Assembly: GCA_905479395.1 (NCBI GenBank)
Contig: CAJQMI010000042.1
Location: 1 to 37,520, forward strand
Reading direction: 5' to 3'
From: an uncultured Flavobacteriales bacterium
GTDB taxonomy: Bacteria > Bacteroidota > Bacteroidia > Flavobacteriales_D > Sanyastnellaceae
DNA: 37,520 nucleotides
The translations under genes and the position numbers were made by a program. This document shows positions 17,474 to 25,866 of the stretch, piece after piece. The notes below the pieces were generated by a model. It searched no databases. It was not told where the DNA came from and worked only from the letters and a program-made list of their open reading frames with translations. Position 1 is the first letter of the stretch. The number at the start of each line of letters is the position of its first letter.

Positions 17474-20400
17474 TTATCCGGGGCGCATCGAGCGTTTGAG
17501 CATGCCTCCACCGCTTCGCGCTCCGATTGTCTGGCGCCTTTGGGATGCAGAGGAATTGTTGGGTCGTGCTTCTTTCACAGGCATCCCATCTTCTGAATAA
17601 CGTGGGTCGGGGATGTAATCAAGCTTTTCCATGAAGAGTGCTTCCACATGGAGGCAATCGAATTCTTCGCGAACTGGTCCGCGGATGTGATAAATTCCTT
17701 TTCCTCGAAAATTGTATTCTTTCAGGGATGGCGGGAAATGAACGGTGTCCAGCCACTGGCCTTCAACATCTACGAAACATCCGAATGCCATGCGCTCACG
17801 CTTTGCAGTCAGCGTTTCTTTCACCGTCACCAGATATCCCACAACATTCACTGTTTTTCCAATGCAGTCCGCGAGTGCCTCACTGCGGACGGATTGGCTT
17901 AGTTGTTGGGCTGATTCAGGAGTCAATAATCGAAATGGGGACACCAAAGGGAAGCCAAAGAGTTCAATTTGATCGAAGGCGGATTCCAAATCGTTGTGTT
18001 CAAATGTAGGCAGTGTAAATCGTGAAATATCCGGGGTAAACAGTGTTGCTTCTTCTTGGCCTTTTCGGACGTGCCCTAGCAGAAAATGTGCTTCCCATTG
18101 AAGTTGCTGTGCACCTTTCCCAGTGAATCGAAATCCCCCGCATCGGATCAGCACCAAACATTGTTCCAGAGCAATTCCGTTTCGTTCGATGCAATTCTCG
18201 AGCGAAGCATAGGATCCATTTGCCTTGCGCTCTTTCATGATGTTGGCCACGACTTGAGCCTGCACGCCTCGCACCAAGTTGAATCCAAGATATATGCGCT
18301 TTTTTGATGCATCTACACAGGCCTCCCACCCTCCACGGTTTAGGCACGGTGCCTCGATGTGTCCTCCGACCATCCTTGCTTCGTGCACATAGAATTCCGT
18401 TCGGTAAAATCCACCAAAATTGTTGATGCAGGCTGTCATGTATTGCAAAGGCCAATGGGCCTTTAGGAAGAGACTCTGATAGCTCTCGACAGCATAGGAT
18501 GCTGAATGACCTTTTGCAAAGGCGTAGCCAGCAAAGCTTTCTACTTGGCGCCAAACCTCTTCCACGAGGAAGCGCTTCCGGCCTTTTTCCATGGCTTTGG
18601 CAATGAACGTTTCTCTGGCTTTTGCAAACTCTTCTCGGGAGCGAAATTTCCCGCTCATTCCGCGTCTTAAAACATCGGCTTCGCCGAGGTCCAAACCGGC
18701 GAAATGGTGCGCCACTTTGATGACGTCTTCTTGGTACACCATAACGCCGTAGGTTTCTGGCATCAATTCTAGCAATACCGGGTGGGCATCGTTGCGTTTT
18801 TCGGGAAAGCGATGGCGTTCGATGTATGCTTTCATCATTCCGCTGCGTGCCACTCCCGGTCGAATCACGGAACTGGCGGCCACAAGTCCGAGGTAATGGT
18901 CCACTTGAAGTTTGCGCATTAGCATGCGCATCGCAGGGGATTCTACGTAAAAGCATCCCACTGCCAATGCCTGACGAAGCATGGATTGAATTTTGGGATC
19001 TCGTTTGAAGCGGCTCATGTCATGGATGTCAATTTGCGCTGCAACCTCGGGTTCATCTTGAGCGATGAGGTCAATCGTGTCTCGGATTTTACCCAAGCCG
19101 CGTTGGCTTAGAATATCAAACTTGTACAGGCCAATGTCTTCTGCGACCACCATGTCGTATTGTGTGGTGGGGAATCCTTTGGGCGGCATGAAGGTTCCGC
19201 CAAAGTGGTTCAGTGGACGATCGGCAATCAAGACGCCACATGAGTGGATGGTAAGAGCGTTTGGGAAGTCTTGCAGGTATCCCGCATATCGGACTACGAG
19301 TTGTTCCATTTCGTCGGTACCGCTGGGATGGATGTTGCCGTCGGCGATGCGGTCGATGTCGTGCTTGGGAAGCCCAAACACTTTTCCGAGTTCGCGGACC
19401 ACTGCGCGGTATTGGAATGTACTGTAGGCACCAACCAAAGCCACATGTGGAAATCGCTTGAAGATGTATGCCGTAACGTCGTCGCGATCGGTCCAGGAAA
19501 AGTCTATATCAAAGTCGGGTGGGTTGGTTCGGTAAAGGTTGATGAACCGCTCGAAGTACAAATCCAATTCAATCGGATCTACATCGGTGATTCGAAGCAG
19601 ATAGGCGACCAAGCTATTGGCGCCGCTTCCCCGTCCAACATAAAAATAACCGCGGCTGCGGGCATAGCTGGTGATGTCCCAGTTGATCAAAAAATAGGAA
19701 AGGTAGCCTTGCTGTCGAATGACGCGCAGTTCCATCTCCATACGTTCGAGTACCGTTTCGTCATGATCGGGATAACGGTAAGCGAGTCCTTCTGCGCAGA
19801 GGACACGAATCAATTCTTCGTCGTTGCCTTCGGATTCGGTATACGTGTGTTGGTTGTTGTGGAAACGACCATTTTTAGGATTGGGAAGGTGGACGGTGCA
19901 TGCATTTAGAAGCATTTCAGAACGCTTGACCCATTCGGGAAATTCGGCGAAGGCTTGATGGAAATTTGAGGGACTCAGCACGCGATCGTATGCGTTTCCT
20001 GTTGCGTTTTTAGGAAGTTTACTCAGCAGTTCGTTGCGATCCACTGCCCGGAGAATCCGATGGCAGTTCCAATCTCGTTTGTGTCGAAAAGTGAAGGTGT
20101 GCAGCGCAATGAGGCGATTCCACGGTATGCGGTGTTTGAGAACAGCATCATTGGCCAGCAGGCGTAGAGCGGACTGTTCCCAGGGTCGTACACCAATCCA
20201 CTCCATTCCTTCTGGTTGCGTATTTGTCGATTCTTCCAAGCGAAGTTTCCAGCGTTCCCATGGACAGATGAAGGTTACACCTGGAATTTCCGGTGCACAC
20301 ACCGAGAATGGTTGGTGCGCATTGAGATGATTATTCAGGTGGGTACAAAGGCGCGCGTATCCCTCTTGGCTCTGGGCTAATCCAATGTATAGCGGCAGCC

Positions 20401-20614
20401 CATCATCGGTTCCTTTGTTGCGGAAGTCAACGCCGGCAACGGGCCGAATGCCGTATTCTGGTGCAAGCTTTATAAAATCCCAATGTGCAGACGTGTTGTT
20501 GATGTCAGTCAGGGCAAGCGTTGTTATGCCCGCTTGTTGTGCTTCCGCGAGCAATTCACGCGGTTGCATTAGCCCGTAGCGCAGGCTGAACCAAGAGTGG
20601 CAATGCAGATGCAT
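17474..20614 (-). CDS. DNA polymerase III alpha-type polymerase (DnaE-like, translesion cassette)
   Basis: C-family DNA polymerase, 1046 aa, shorter than replicative DnaE (~1160 aa in E. coli). The N-terminal PHP domain begins at once (LHCHSWFSLRYG) but has TDINN where active PHP domains have TDH. Palm catalytic aspartates are Asp369 and Asp371 in PPDFDIDF. Finger and tandem helix-hairpin-helix segments follow (GVMVYQEDVIKVA; FAGYAFAKGHSASYA). An OB-like domain (VNVVGYLVTVKE) lies near residues 915-1000, then a basic tail. It is last in the dinB-SRAP-dnaE operon, 12 bases after the SRAP gene. By context it is the extender polymerase for damage bypass, like DnaE2/ImuC, rather than the main replicase. 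Confidence 0.88.
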   Translation of the reverse strand: MHLHCHSWFSLRYGLMQPRELLAEAQQAGITTLALTDINNTSAHWDFIKLAPEYGIRPVAGVDFRNKGTDDGLPLYIGLAQSQEGYARLCTHLNNHLNAHQPFSVCAPEIPGVTFICPWERWKLRLEESTNTQPEGMEWIGVRPWEQSALRLLANDAVLKHRIPWNRLIALHTFTFRHKRDWNCHRILRAVDRNELLSKLPKNATGNAYDRVLSPSNFHQAFAEFPEWVKRSEMLLNACTVHLPNPKNGRFHNNQHTYTESEGNDEELIRVLCAEGLAYRYPDHDETVLERMEMELRVIRQQGYLSYFLINWDITSYARSRGYFYVGRGSGANSLVAYLLRITDVDPIELDLYFERFINLYRTNPPDFDIDFSWTDRDDVTAYIFKRFPHVALVGAYSTFQYRAVVRELGKVFGLPKHDIDRIADGNIHPSGTDEMEQLVVRYAGYLQDFPNALTIHSCGVLIADRPLNHFGGTFMPPKGFPTTQYDMVVAEDIGLYKFDILSQRGLGKIRDTIDLIAQDEPEVAAQIDIHDMSRFKRDPKIQSMLRQALAVGCFYVESPAMRMLMRKLQVDHYLGLVAASSVIRPGVARSGMMKAYIERHRFPEKRNDAHPVLLELMPETYGVMVYQEDVIKVAHHFAGLDLGEADVLRRGMSGKFRSREEFAKARETFIAKAMEKGRKRFLVEEVWRQVESFAGYAFAKGHSASYAVESYQSLFLKAHWPLQYMTACINNFGGFYRTEFYVHEARMVGGHIEAPCLNRGGWEACVDASKKRIYLGFNLVRGVQAQVVANIMKERKANGSYASLENCIERNGIALEQCLVLIRCGGFRFTGKGAQQLQWEAHFLLGHVRKGQEEATLFTPDISRFTLPTFEHNDLESAFDQIELFGFPLVSPFRLLTPESAQQLSQSVRSEALADCIGKTVNVVGYLVTVKETLTAKRERMAFGCFVDVEGQWLDTVHFPPSLKEYNFRGKGIYHIRGPVREEFDCLHVEALFMEKLDYIPDPRYSEDGMPVKEARPNNSSASQRRQTIGARSGGGMLKRSMRPG

Positions 20615-20626
20615 GTGGCGAAGGGG

Positions 20627-21472
20627 TCAATGGAACAACGCCCCTTGACTTCCGGGATGCTGGTGAGGATTAGAAGATCGTGCGGCCTTGGAGTCCCCCA
20701 TGCCAAACAGTTCCAAATCCTGATGAATGGAGTAATGGTGTTCGGGGTGCAAACGTTGTCCAATGGGTTGAAGCAAATCAGAACCGTTGACACGGGGATC
20801 ACGGATGGCCGGTGAGATGGGATAGGCATTCAGTAAATGCTCGGGGTATGGCCGCAGTAGCGCCGTGATATCTTGCAAGGGCGTGGAAGGATTGATCCAA
20901 TCCTGCTCATTTTCTTCATGCAGCATGACGGGTGATCGATGATGACCAATGCGCTCCATCAAACGATTGGAAACTGTGGTGAGAATGGCAAATGATCGCG
21001 TGATTTCACCCGTTGAAGGGTTGGTCCACTCGTCCCAAATTCCTGCCATCGCAAACGGCCGGAGTCCATTGCGTGCGTATACGAGATAGGGCTTAGTGAG
21101 CTTCTCCTGCCTTGGCCCTTCGATGATGGCGTCGGCAACAATGAGGCACCTGCGATCCCGAATTGATTGCCGAAACATGGGTTTTTGTAAAATACCCATG
21201 GCGCCAGTATATCGCGGGTCATTGTCGGAATTGTGATCTCCTTCTGACCGTGCGTTGATCATGTAAAACTGCTTTTTTGCCCACCGAGGGGTGAACCCAA
21301 ATTGCTGCAATTGCAATGTGCCGGGAGCGTCGCTTGTGATGACCGGTGCATATTCGCCGTGCGATACATTGGCATTGGGTTGCAAGCGACTGGGCACATC
21401 GGGAGCGGCCTCTACTTGGAAGCGTTTTTCAATGGATTTCACAGAAGATATGGTAACGTAGCGGCCACACAT
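20627..21472 (-). CDS. SRAP (SOS response-associated peptidase / YedK-HMCES) protein
   Basis: 281 aa SRAP-family protein. Family members crosslink through Cys2 to abasic sites in single-stranded DNA, shielding them at stalled forks. Conserved residues are visible: Cys2 in MCGRYV, Asn73 in MINARSE, Glu118 in ADAIIEG, and His177 in the H-x-R-x-P motif. The last motif reads HHRSP, where most members have HxRMP. The first methionine must be removed to expose Cys2. It lies between dinB (12 bases upstream) and dnaE (12 bases downstream), which places abasic-site protection inside the translesion operon. The family call is firm; involvement in bypass is from context. Confidence 0.92.
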   Translation of the reverse strand: MCGRYVTISSVKSIEKRFQVEAAPDVPSRLQPNANVSHGEYAPVITSDAPGTLQLQQFGFTPRWAKKQFYMINARSEGDHNSDNDPRYTGAMGILQKPMFRQSIRDRRCLIVADAIIEGPRQEKLTKPYLVYARNGLRPFAMAGIWDEWTNPSTGEITRSFAILTTVSNRLMERIGHHRSPVMLHEENEQDWINPSTPLQDITALLRPYPEHLLNAYPISPAIRDPRVNGSDLLQPIGQRLHPEHHYSIHQDLELFGMGDSKAARSSNPHQHPGSQGALFH

Positions 21473-21484
21473 GATGGATTGAAT

Positions 21485-22717
21485 TTACTGATGTCGGTTT
21501 GCAAGGAGTAAGGGAGCTTCACCATTGAAGGGATTGGGGCGTCCGATGGTGCGAGCTTCGAGGCCTGCGGCGGTGACGACGCTTCGGTCTCCATATTGGT
21601 TGCGAATGCGATCGAGCGCACGGTAGAGATCTTGGCGTTCGTCCACATCGTCAAAGAGATCCATCTGGCAACCTCCTTCAACGAGGTGGCTGTACCGCAC
21701 ACCGATCAACCGCACTTGGACGCGTCGGTTATAGAGTTGCTCAAACAGAGCTTTTACCTTGGGAATAAGCACATGATCGGAGGAGCTGTAGGGAATGCGG
21801 GCTTGAACGGAACGTGTATCAAAGTCGGCATACCGAATTTTAACGGCGACACATGCGGTTAGTTTTCGTCCGCGGCGCAATTGATAGGCGAGGTTTTCGG
21901 TCATGGCTACGAGAATACCGCGCAGTTTTTCGACATCGGTGGTGTCTTTTGCGAAGGTGCGTTCGGTAGAGATGGATTTTCGCTCGTTGAAGGCAATGAC
22001 GGGACTGGGGTCGATTCCGTGCGCTTTGCGCCAAATGGAAGTTCCATTTTGACCCAGTACTTGTTCCATCAATTCGATGGGCATTTCTTGAACCGTGTGA
22101 ATGCGTTTGACACCTAAGTTGCGAAGGGTATTGTAAGTGTGGGTGCCTACTTGGGGGATTTTCCGCACGGAGAGAGGTGCGAGAAAAGGCTGTTCGGTTC
22201 CGTGTTGCACCTGTAGGGTTCCCAAAGGCTTTGCTTGACCGGTTGCCACCTTGCTCACAGTTTTGCTGGTGCTCATTCCAAATGAAATGGGCAAGCCGGT
22301 TTCGTGAATCACTCGATCGCGGAGTTCACGAGCGAATTGCCAACAGCCGAAAAAGCGATCCATGCCACTGAGGTCGGCATAGAATTCATCAATGGAGGAT
22401 TTTTCGCACACCGGAACAGCTTCTTTGATGATTTCCGTCACCGCTGCCGACTGCTTCATGTAATTGATTGAATTCCCTCGGATGACCAAGGCTTCTGGAC
22501 ACATGAGACGTGCTTGGCGCATGGGCATTCCCGAATGCACCCCAAAAGCTCGGGTTTCATAGCTGCATGCGGCAACTACTCCACGATCACCTGTGCCACC
22601 AATAAGAATGGGCATGCCATTCAACCGGCGATCCATGAGCCGTTCGACGGACACAAAAAAAGTGTCGAGATCCATATGCAAAATGGATCGGGAAGCTGCA
22701 GGTGTATTTGCGTTCAT
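21485..22717 (-). CDS. Y-family translesion DNA polymerase (DinB/UmuC type)
   Basis: 410 aa Y-family polymerase. Catalytic residues are Asp16 (MDLDTFF), Asp110 and Glu111 (SSIDEFYADL), with the aromatic steric gate at Phe21. Palm, finger (YETRAFGVHSGMPM), thumb and little-finger regions are complete. Near the C-terminus QMDLF (residues 351-355) is a textbook sliding-clamp binding motif. The segment after it (DLYRALDRIRNQYGDRSVV) resembles the UmuC C-terminus more than classical DinB. It is first gene of the dinB-SRAP-dnaE operon. An inverted repeat lies directly on its start, and a LexA-like regulator is encoded nearby. Confidence 0.92.
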   Translation of the reverse strand: MNANTPAASRSILHMDLDTFFVSVERLMDRRLNGMPILIGGTGDRGVVAACSYETRAFGVHSGMPMRQARLMCPEALVIRGNSINYMKQSAAVTEIIKEAVPVCEKSSIDEFYADLSGMDRFFGCWQFARELRDRVIHETGLPISFGMSTSKTVSKVATGQAKPLGTLQVQHGTEQPFLAPLSVRKIPQVGTHTYNTLRNLGVKRIHTVQEMPIELMEQVLGQNGTSIWRKAHGIDPSPVIAFNERKSISTERTFAKDTTDVEKLRGILVAMTENLAYQLRRGRKLTACVAVKIRYADFDTRSVQARIPYSSSDHVLIPKVKALFEQLYNRRVQVRLIGVRYSHLVEGGCQMDLFDDVDERQDLYRALDRIRNQYGDRSVVTAAGLEARTIGRPNPFNGEAPLLLANRHQ

Positions 22718-22749
22718 TTGGTTTTGCTAAAATAATGAGCAAAGCCAAA
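22717..22749 (-). promoter_or_regulatory. Inverted repeat at the dinB start, candidate operator
   Basis: Two 12-base arms, TTTGGTTTTGCT (22717-22728) and AGCAAAGCCAAA (22738-22749), are inverted copies with 11 of 12 positions matching and a 9-base AT-rich spacer. They abut the dinB start codon. The core half-site (GTTTTGCT / GCTTTGCT) closely resembles the halves of the palindrome at the LexA-like gene's promoter. A damage-regulated operator is inferred, not shown. Confidence 0.45.
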
Positions 22750-22814
22750 ATAAAACGCAATGAATCATAATTTATTTCGATACGCTTTTCTGAACAGACA
22801 AAAAATCAGCGGTT

Positions 22815-24266
22815 TCAGGAAGGGCACACTTCCCCAAAAGCGGCCAACATGGCCAACACGTCTTGCACGCTGCTCGCTCCATCTCCCGTGACATCAGCTT
22901 CACAATTGGAGGTGCACCCGAAGTCCGCTAGTAGCAACAAAATGTCTTGTATTTCTGTGAGGCCGCTACCGTTCAAATCGGTTGCGCAATAGCAAGCTAG
23001 AGGGGCGAGAAAAGCATCGGAGATCAGCACTTGACAATCGGGGGCAGAGGTGAAGAATACGGTCAGATCAACCGGAATTCCATTGGCGGGCAATCCGTTC
23101 AAGACGACTGTTTTTGGGCTTTCCGTAAGGGAATACAGCGTGCCATTGACACTGATCAGCCCTGTGTTTGGTGCCGCTTGATATGTCACGATAATTTCTT
23201 GCGTGTAGGTGTCATTGTTGCACTCAGATTGTTCGCCCAAGACGACTTCCGTGATCAAGCAACCTCCAATGACCCATCCCATGTCTTCGAACATGCCCAA
23301 CATCGCAGGTCCGGGATTGTGATTCGATTCAGCAGTATTGATGGCAGGTGTCATCAGGCTATTGGGCGAACCAGCGGGATAAGTGGATTCATTGAGGTGC
23401 GAATAACTGGATCCTGGCTGGTAATTGGTCGGTGCGTAAAGGCGCGGCCTTCCTCCGCCGACAGCGTCCATCCCAGCAGCGCCGTTCCAGTATACCTCAT
23501 TGGACGTGAGAGCTCCGCCGAGCGTTTGAGAGCCATTTGGCAGATTCAATAAGGCGATGGAATCTGCCGTTTCTGTGAATTGGTCGTATGCATAGGGTGT
23601 ATTCGCCGTGCCAAGAAACCCGAATCCATTGGTGAAATAGGCACTTCCAATGAACCCCAGTCCGTGTCCTATTTCATGAAGTGCGGCAGTGACAAAATCA
23701 TATTGACCTGCCGGCGTTTCACCATCGGTTCCGAAGTACCAATTGGAAGTGCTGTTGAACGAGCAGGTGATGTCTGATTGTTCACTCAGGTCTGTATCGA
23801 CAATGGCATTGGCCAGTGCAGCAGGGTAAAATGTGTCTGAAAAAGGAGCGTTCGCAAAATTTTGATGCAAATTATTTGGCCCTGCTTGAGCGAGCGCACC
23901 GCTCTCGAGATCTTCCCATGTTGCATCGATTCGGATGGTCACGTTGGAGGTGAGGAGTACAGACCAGATGTCAACAGCATAATCAAAGGCCATGATAACT
24001 TCTGCTGGAAACGCGTTGTAATTCACGATGATGTTGGCCTCCCTCACAGCGTTAGGAGAGAAAAAATCAGGAGGAGGAACTTGGGTAAATGCATCCAAGG
24101 GGATACCCTCTAGACCATGGCCACATCCTTCATGGACTTCGCAATTTGCGTCTTGATGCCATCCTTTTGGACCAAAAACACGCTGAGCTTTTACAGGAAT
24201 GAGCCCAATGCACATTCCTAGAATTGCTCCAGCAAACTTTTTGACAAGGGTTGATTTTATTGGCAT
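22815..24266 (-). CDS. Secreted zinc metalloprotease, leishmanolysin-like layout, with dockerin-like C-terminus
   Basis: 483 aa exported protein, started at ATG 24266 where a signal peptide follows (MPIKSTLVKKF..IPVKAQ). The zinc motif is HEIGHGLGF: His197, Glu198, His201. The usual third metzincin ligand six residues on is Gly207, but a later SSYSHLNES (His290) and a Met-turn-like SLMTPA (Met305) give the spaced layout known from leishmanolysin (M8). FEDMGW closes the catalytic domain. The last ~55 residues hold two calcium-loop repeats (DLNGSGLTEIQD; DVTGDGASSVQD), each followed by LLxxFG-like helices, like type I dockerin or EF-hand modules. No typical type IX sorting domain is seen. It is upstream of dinB on the same strand; the substrate is unknown. 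Confidence 0.72.
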   Translation of the reverse strand: MPIKSTLVKKFAGAILGMCIGLIPVKAQRVFGPKGWHQDANCEVHEGCGHGLEGIPLDAFTQVPPPDFFSPNAVREANIIVNYNAFPAEVIMAFDYAVDIWSVLLTSNVTIRIDATWEDLESGALAQAGPNNLHQNFANAPFSDTFYPAALANAIVDTDLSEQSDITCSFNSTSNWYFGTDGETPAGQYDFVTAALHEIGHGLGFIGSAYFTNGFGFLGTANTPYAYDQFTETADSIALLNLPNGSQTLGGALTSNEVYWNGAAGMDAVGGGRPRLYAPTNYQPGSSYSHLNESTYPAGSPNSLMTPAINTAESNHNPGPAMLGMFEDMGWVIGGCLITEVVLGEQSECNNDTYTQEIIVTYQAAPNTGLISVNGTLYSLTESPKTVVLNGLPANGIPVDLTVFFTSAPDCQVLISDAFLAPLACYCATDLNGSGLTEIQDILLLLADFGCTSNCEADVTGDGASSVQDVLAMLAAFGEVCPS

Positions 24267-24314
24267 TTGAGTCACAATTTGCAATCAACAATATACTTCA
24301 TTCTTATGAGTTTT

Positions 24315-24353
24315 TTTGATTCCCAATTGCATTGCTACTTTTGTTAGCAAAGG
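24315..24353 (+). promoter_or_regulatory. Promoter with overlapping palindrome upstream of the LexA-like gene
   Basis: TTTG at 24315-24318 and TACTTTTG at 24336-24343 (exact TAnnTTTG) are spaced by 17 bases, a good Bacteroidota promoter. Overlapping the -7 element is the palindrome CTTTTGTTAGCAAAGG (24338-24353), in which 6 of 8 symmetric pairs match. A repressor bound here would block its own promoter, as expected for autoregulation. The ATG follows at 24362. Confidence 0.6.
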
Positions 24354-24361
24354 ATTTACCT

Positions 24362-25156
24362 ATGCCGAGTACCGCGCTACCTCATTTTGCAAAACGCCTG
24401 AAGGCTCTCAGAAAGGCAATGTCTCTAACACAACAAGAGCTTGCAGATCGACTGGGCTTGAAGCGAGCTGCTTTGGGTGCGTATGAGGAAGGCCGCGCTG
24501 AGCCGAGGTTAATCAATGTGGTTGCGATTTCGGATTTTTTTGGTGTTTCTGTGGATGCATTGCTCAAGGGCTCTGATACAGACGAAGAGCGTCAGCGGGG
24601 CAAATCCATGCGGATTTTGACCGTTCCCATTGGAGCGACAGATTCGGAAGAGCGAGTGGCTGTGGTTCCTGTGAAAGCAGCCGCGGGTTACTTGGATGGG
24701 TACGGGGATCCTGAGTTTGTCCAAGGCTTGCCCACCTTTGACTTGCCATTGCCAGAAGTCCCATCACAACTGACACATCGCCTGTTCCAGATTGAAGGCG
24801 AGAGCATGTTGCCGATTCAGAGCGGGAGCTACATTTTGAGCACCTACGAAGAGGACTGGCATCGTGCTGGAGGAATGCGCCCCTATGTCATCATTACCCG
24901 CAATGATGGCGTTGTATTCAAGCGGATCGAAAACCGGTTGGATTCAAACCACAATGACTTTTGGCTGATTTCAGACAATCCCGATTATCCTCCATTTTCG
25001 GTTAGACCCGAAGACGTGGTGGAGATTTGGCGGGCGAGGGGTTATTTGGCGTTTGATTGGCCAACCCCTGCGTTCTCAGGAATGGAAAGGATCCAGGGCA
25101 CACTGGATTCGTTGCGCGCTGAGATTCACGCATTGAAACAGGACATGCCCAAATAG
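24362..25156 (+). CDS. LexA-like regulator: XRE helix-turn-helix fused to S24 peptidase domain
   Basis: 264 aa repressor-type regulator from ATG 24362; an upstream TTG start would lie inside the promoter. Residues 9-70 form an XRE/Cro-type helix-turn-helix (SLTQQELADRLGLKRAALGAYEEGRAEP). Residues ~100-225 are an S24 (LexA/CI) domain. The self-cleavage site is probably Ala108-Gly109 (VKAAAGYL), the nucleophile Ser148 (EGESMLP) and the general base Lys187 (NDGVVFKRI). The C-terminus is a short helix that may form a coiled coil. The combination suggests RecA-stimulated self-cleavage after DNA damage. It is divergent from the metalloprotease gene and lies 1.6 kb from the translesion operon, its likely target. 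Its stop is 1 base from nfu's. Confidence 0.9.
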   Translation: MPSTALPHFAKRLKALRKAMSLTQQELADRLGLKRAALGAYEEGRAEPRLINVVAISDFFGVSVDALLKGSDTDEERQRGKSMRILTVPIGATDSEERVAVVPVKAAAGYLDGYGDPEFVQGLPTFDLPLPEVPSQLTHRLFQIEGESMLPIQSGSYILSTYEEDWHRAGGMRPYVIITRNDGVVFKRIENRLDSNHNDFWLISDNPDYPPFSVRPEDVVEIWRARGYLAFDWPTPAFSGMERIQGTLDSLRAEIHALKQDMPK

Positions 25157-25157
25157 G

Positions 25158-25811
25158 TCAAACACCAAGCGCGACCACTTCCTCGACAGCGTCGAGTTTC
25201 GATGTCAGGAGTTGTTCGATGCCGCCTTTCAATGTTTGCATGCTTGATGGGCACCCACTGCACGCTCCCCGCATGTGAACGTAGACCTTTCCTTCTTTGA
25301 ATGCTTTGAAGTCGATGGCCCCTCCATCTTGCTCCACTGCAGGCCGTACAAACTCATCCAAGAGTCGCTTGATCTCGGCATCGTGTTCTGAAGGAACCAT
25401 CTCTGCTTCAGGAATGAAATTCACAGAGGCATTCGCTTCGGCCACACCCGCATCCAGTTCGGGCTCTTGAGGAGTTTCCAGCTTTTCCTGCACGCTTAAA
25501 AAAGCCGTGGTATCCACAGCATTTTCGTTTTCCATCAGCCACTCTCGCACGTACTCCCGCAATTGTTGCACGATCATTTCCCAACCAAGGGATTCATCCT
25601 TGCTCACTGAAACAAAGCATCCACTGATAAAAACACCTTTCACAAACGGAAAGTTGAACAGTTCTTCGGCCAAAGGGGAGCACCAAGAAGCCTCTATTTT
25701 GGATCGGAATTCAGCTTGGTATTCACCGTCAATCAACGGGCGGTCTGCCACGAATTTCATCACGGCAGGATTGGGCGTCATTTCGGCGTAAACACTTGTA
25801 GGTATCGGCAT
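25158..25811 (-). CDS. NifU/Nfu-family iron-sulfur scaffold or carrier
   Basis: 217 aa protein with the Nfu N-terminal domain (residues ~5-90, starting YAEMTPNPAVMKFVADRPL) and the NifU C-terminal domain (~144-217). The CxxC motif that holds a 4Fe-4S cluster between subunits is Cys184-Cys187 (GACSGCPSS). The family carries clusters to client proteins such as dehydratases and radical-SAM enzymes. An acidic linker joins the domains. The start is secure because the family N-terminus follows the first ATG. Its stop is 1 base from that of the convergent regulator. A -7 promoter element lies only 4 bases before its ATG. Confidence 0.92.
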   Translation of the reverse strand: MPIPTSVYAEMTPNPAVMKFVADRPLIDGEYQAEFRSKIEASWCSPLAEELFNFPFVKGVFISGCFVSVSKDESLGWEMIVQQLREYVREWLMENENAVDTTAFLSVQEKLETPQEPELDAGVAEANASVNFIPEAEMVPSEHDAEIKRLLDEFVRPAVEQDGGAIDFKAFKEGKVYVHMRGACSGCPSSMQTLKGGIEQLLTSKLDAVEEVVALGV

Positions 25812-25815
25812 TTGT

Positions 25816-25823
25816 CAAAGGTA
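25816..25823 (-). promoter_or_regulatory. Candidate -7 promoter element for nfu
   Basis: On the minus strand this reads TACCTTTG, an exact TAnnTTTG match, ending 4 bases before the nfu ATG. The -33 region is not convincing. If it is used, the nfu mRNA would be leaderless or nearly so. Confidence 0.4.
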
Positions 25824-25866
25824 GGCTTCAACGCCTAAATTGCAGGTTCTACAGATGTCAGAAAGC

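Noticed and set aside
18000-18956. 318-codon open frame on the minus strand in a second frame of dnaE
   Set aside because: It lies fully inside the well-supported polymerase gene, its composition is Arg/Ser/Cys-rich like a frame-shifted shadow, and it matches no family I recognise.
19244-19909. 221-codon open frame antisense to dnaE
   Set aside because: Antisense shadow of a long conserved gene; no signal peptide, domain or start signal of its own.
22750-22814. Possible terminator hairpin between the metalloprotease and dinB
   Set aside because: Only a 4-base complementarity (CTGA/TCAG) around an A-rich loop is visible, too weak to call.
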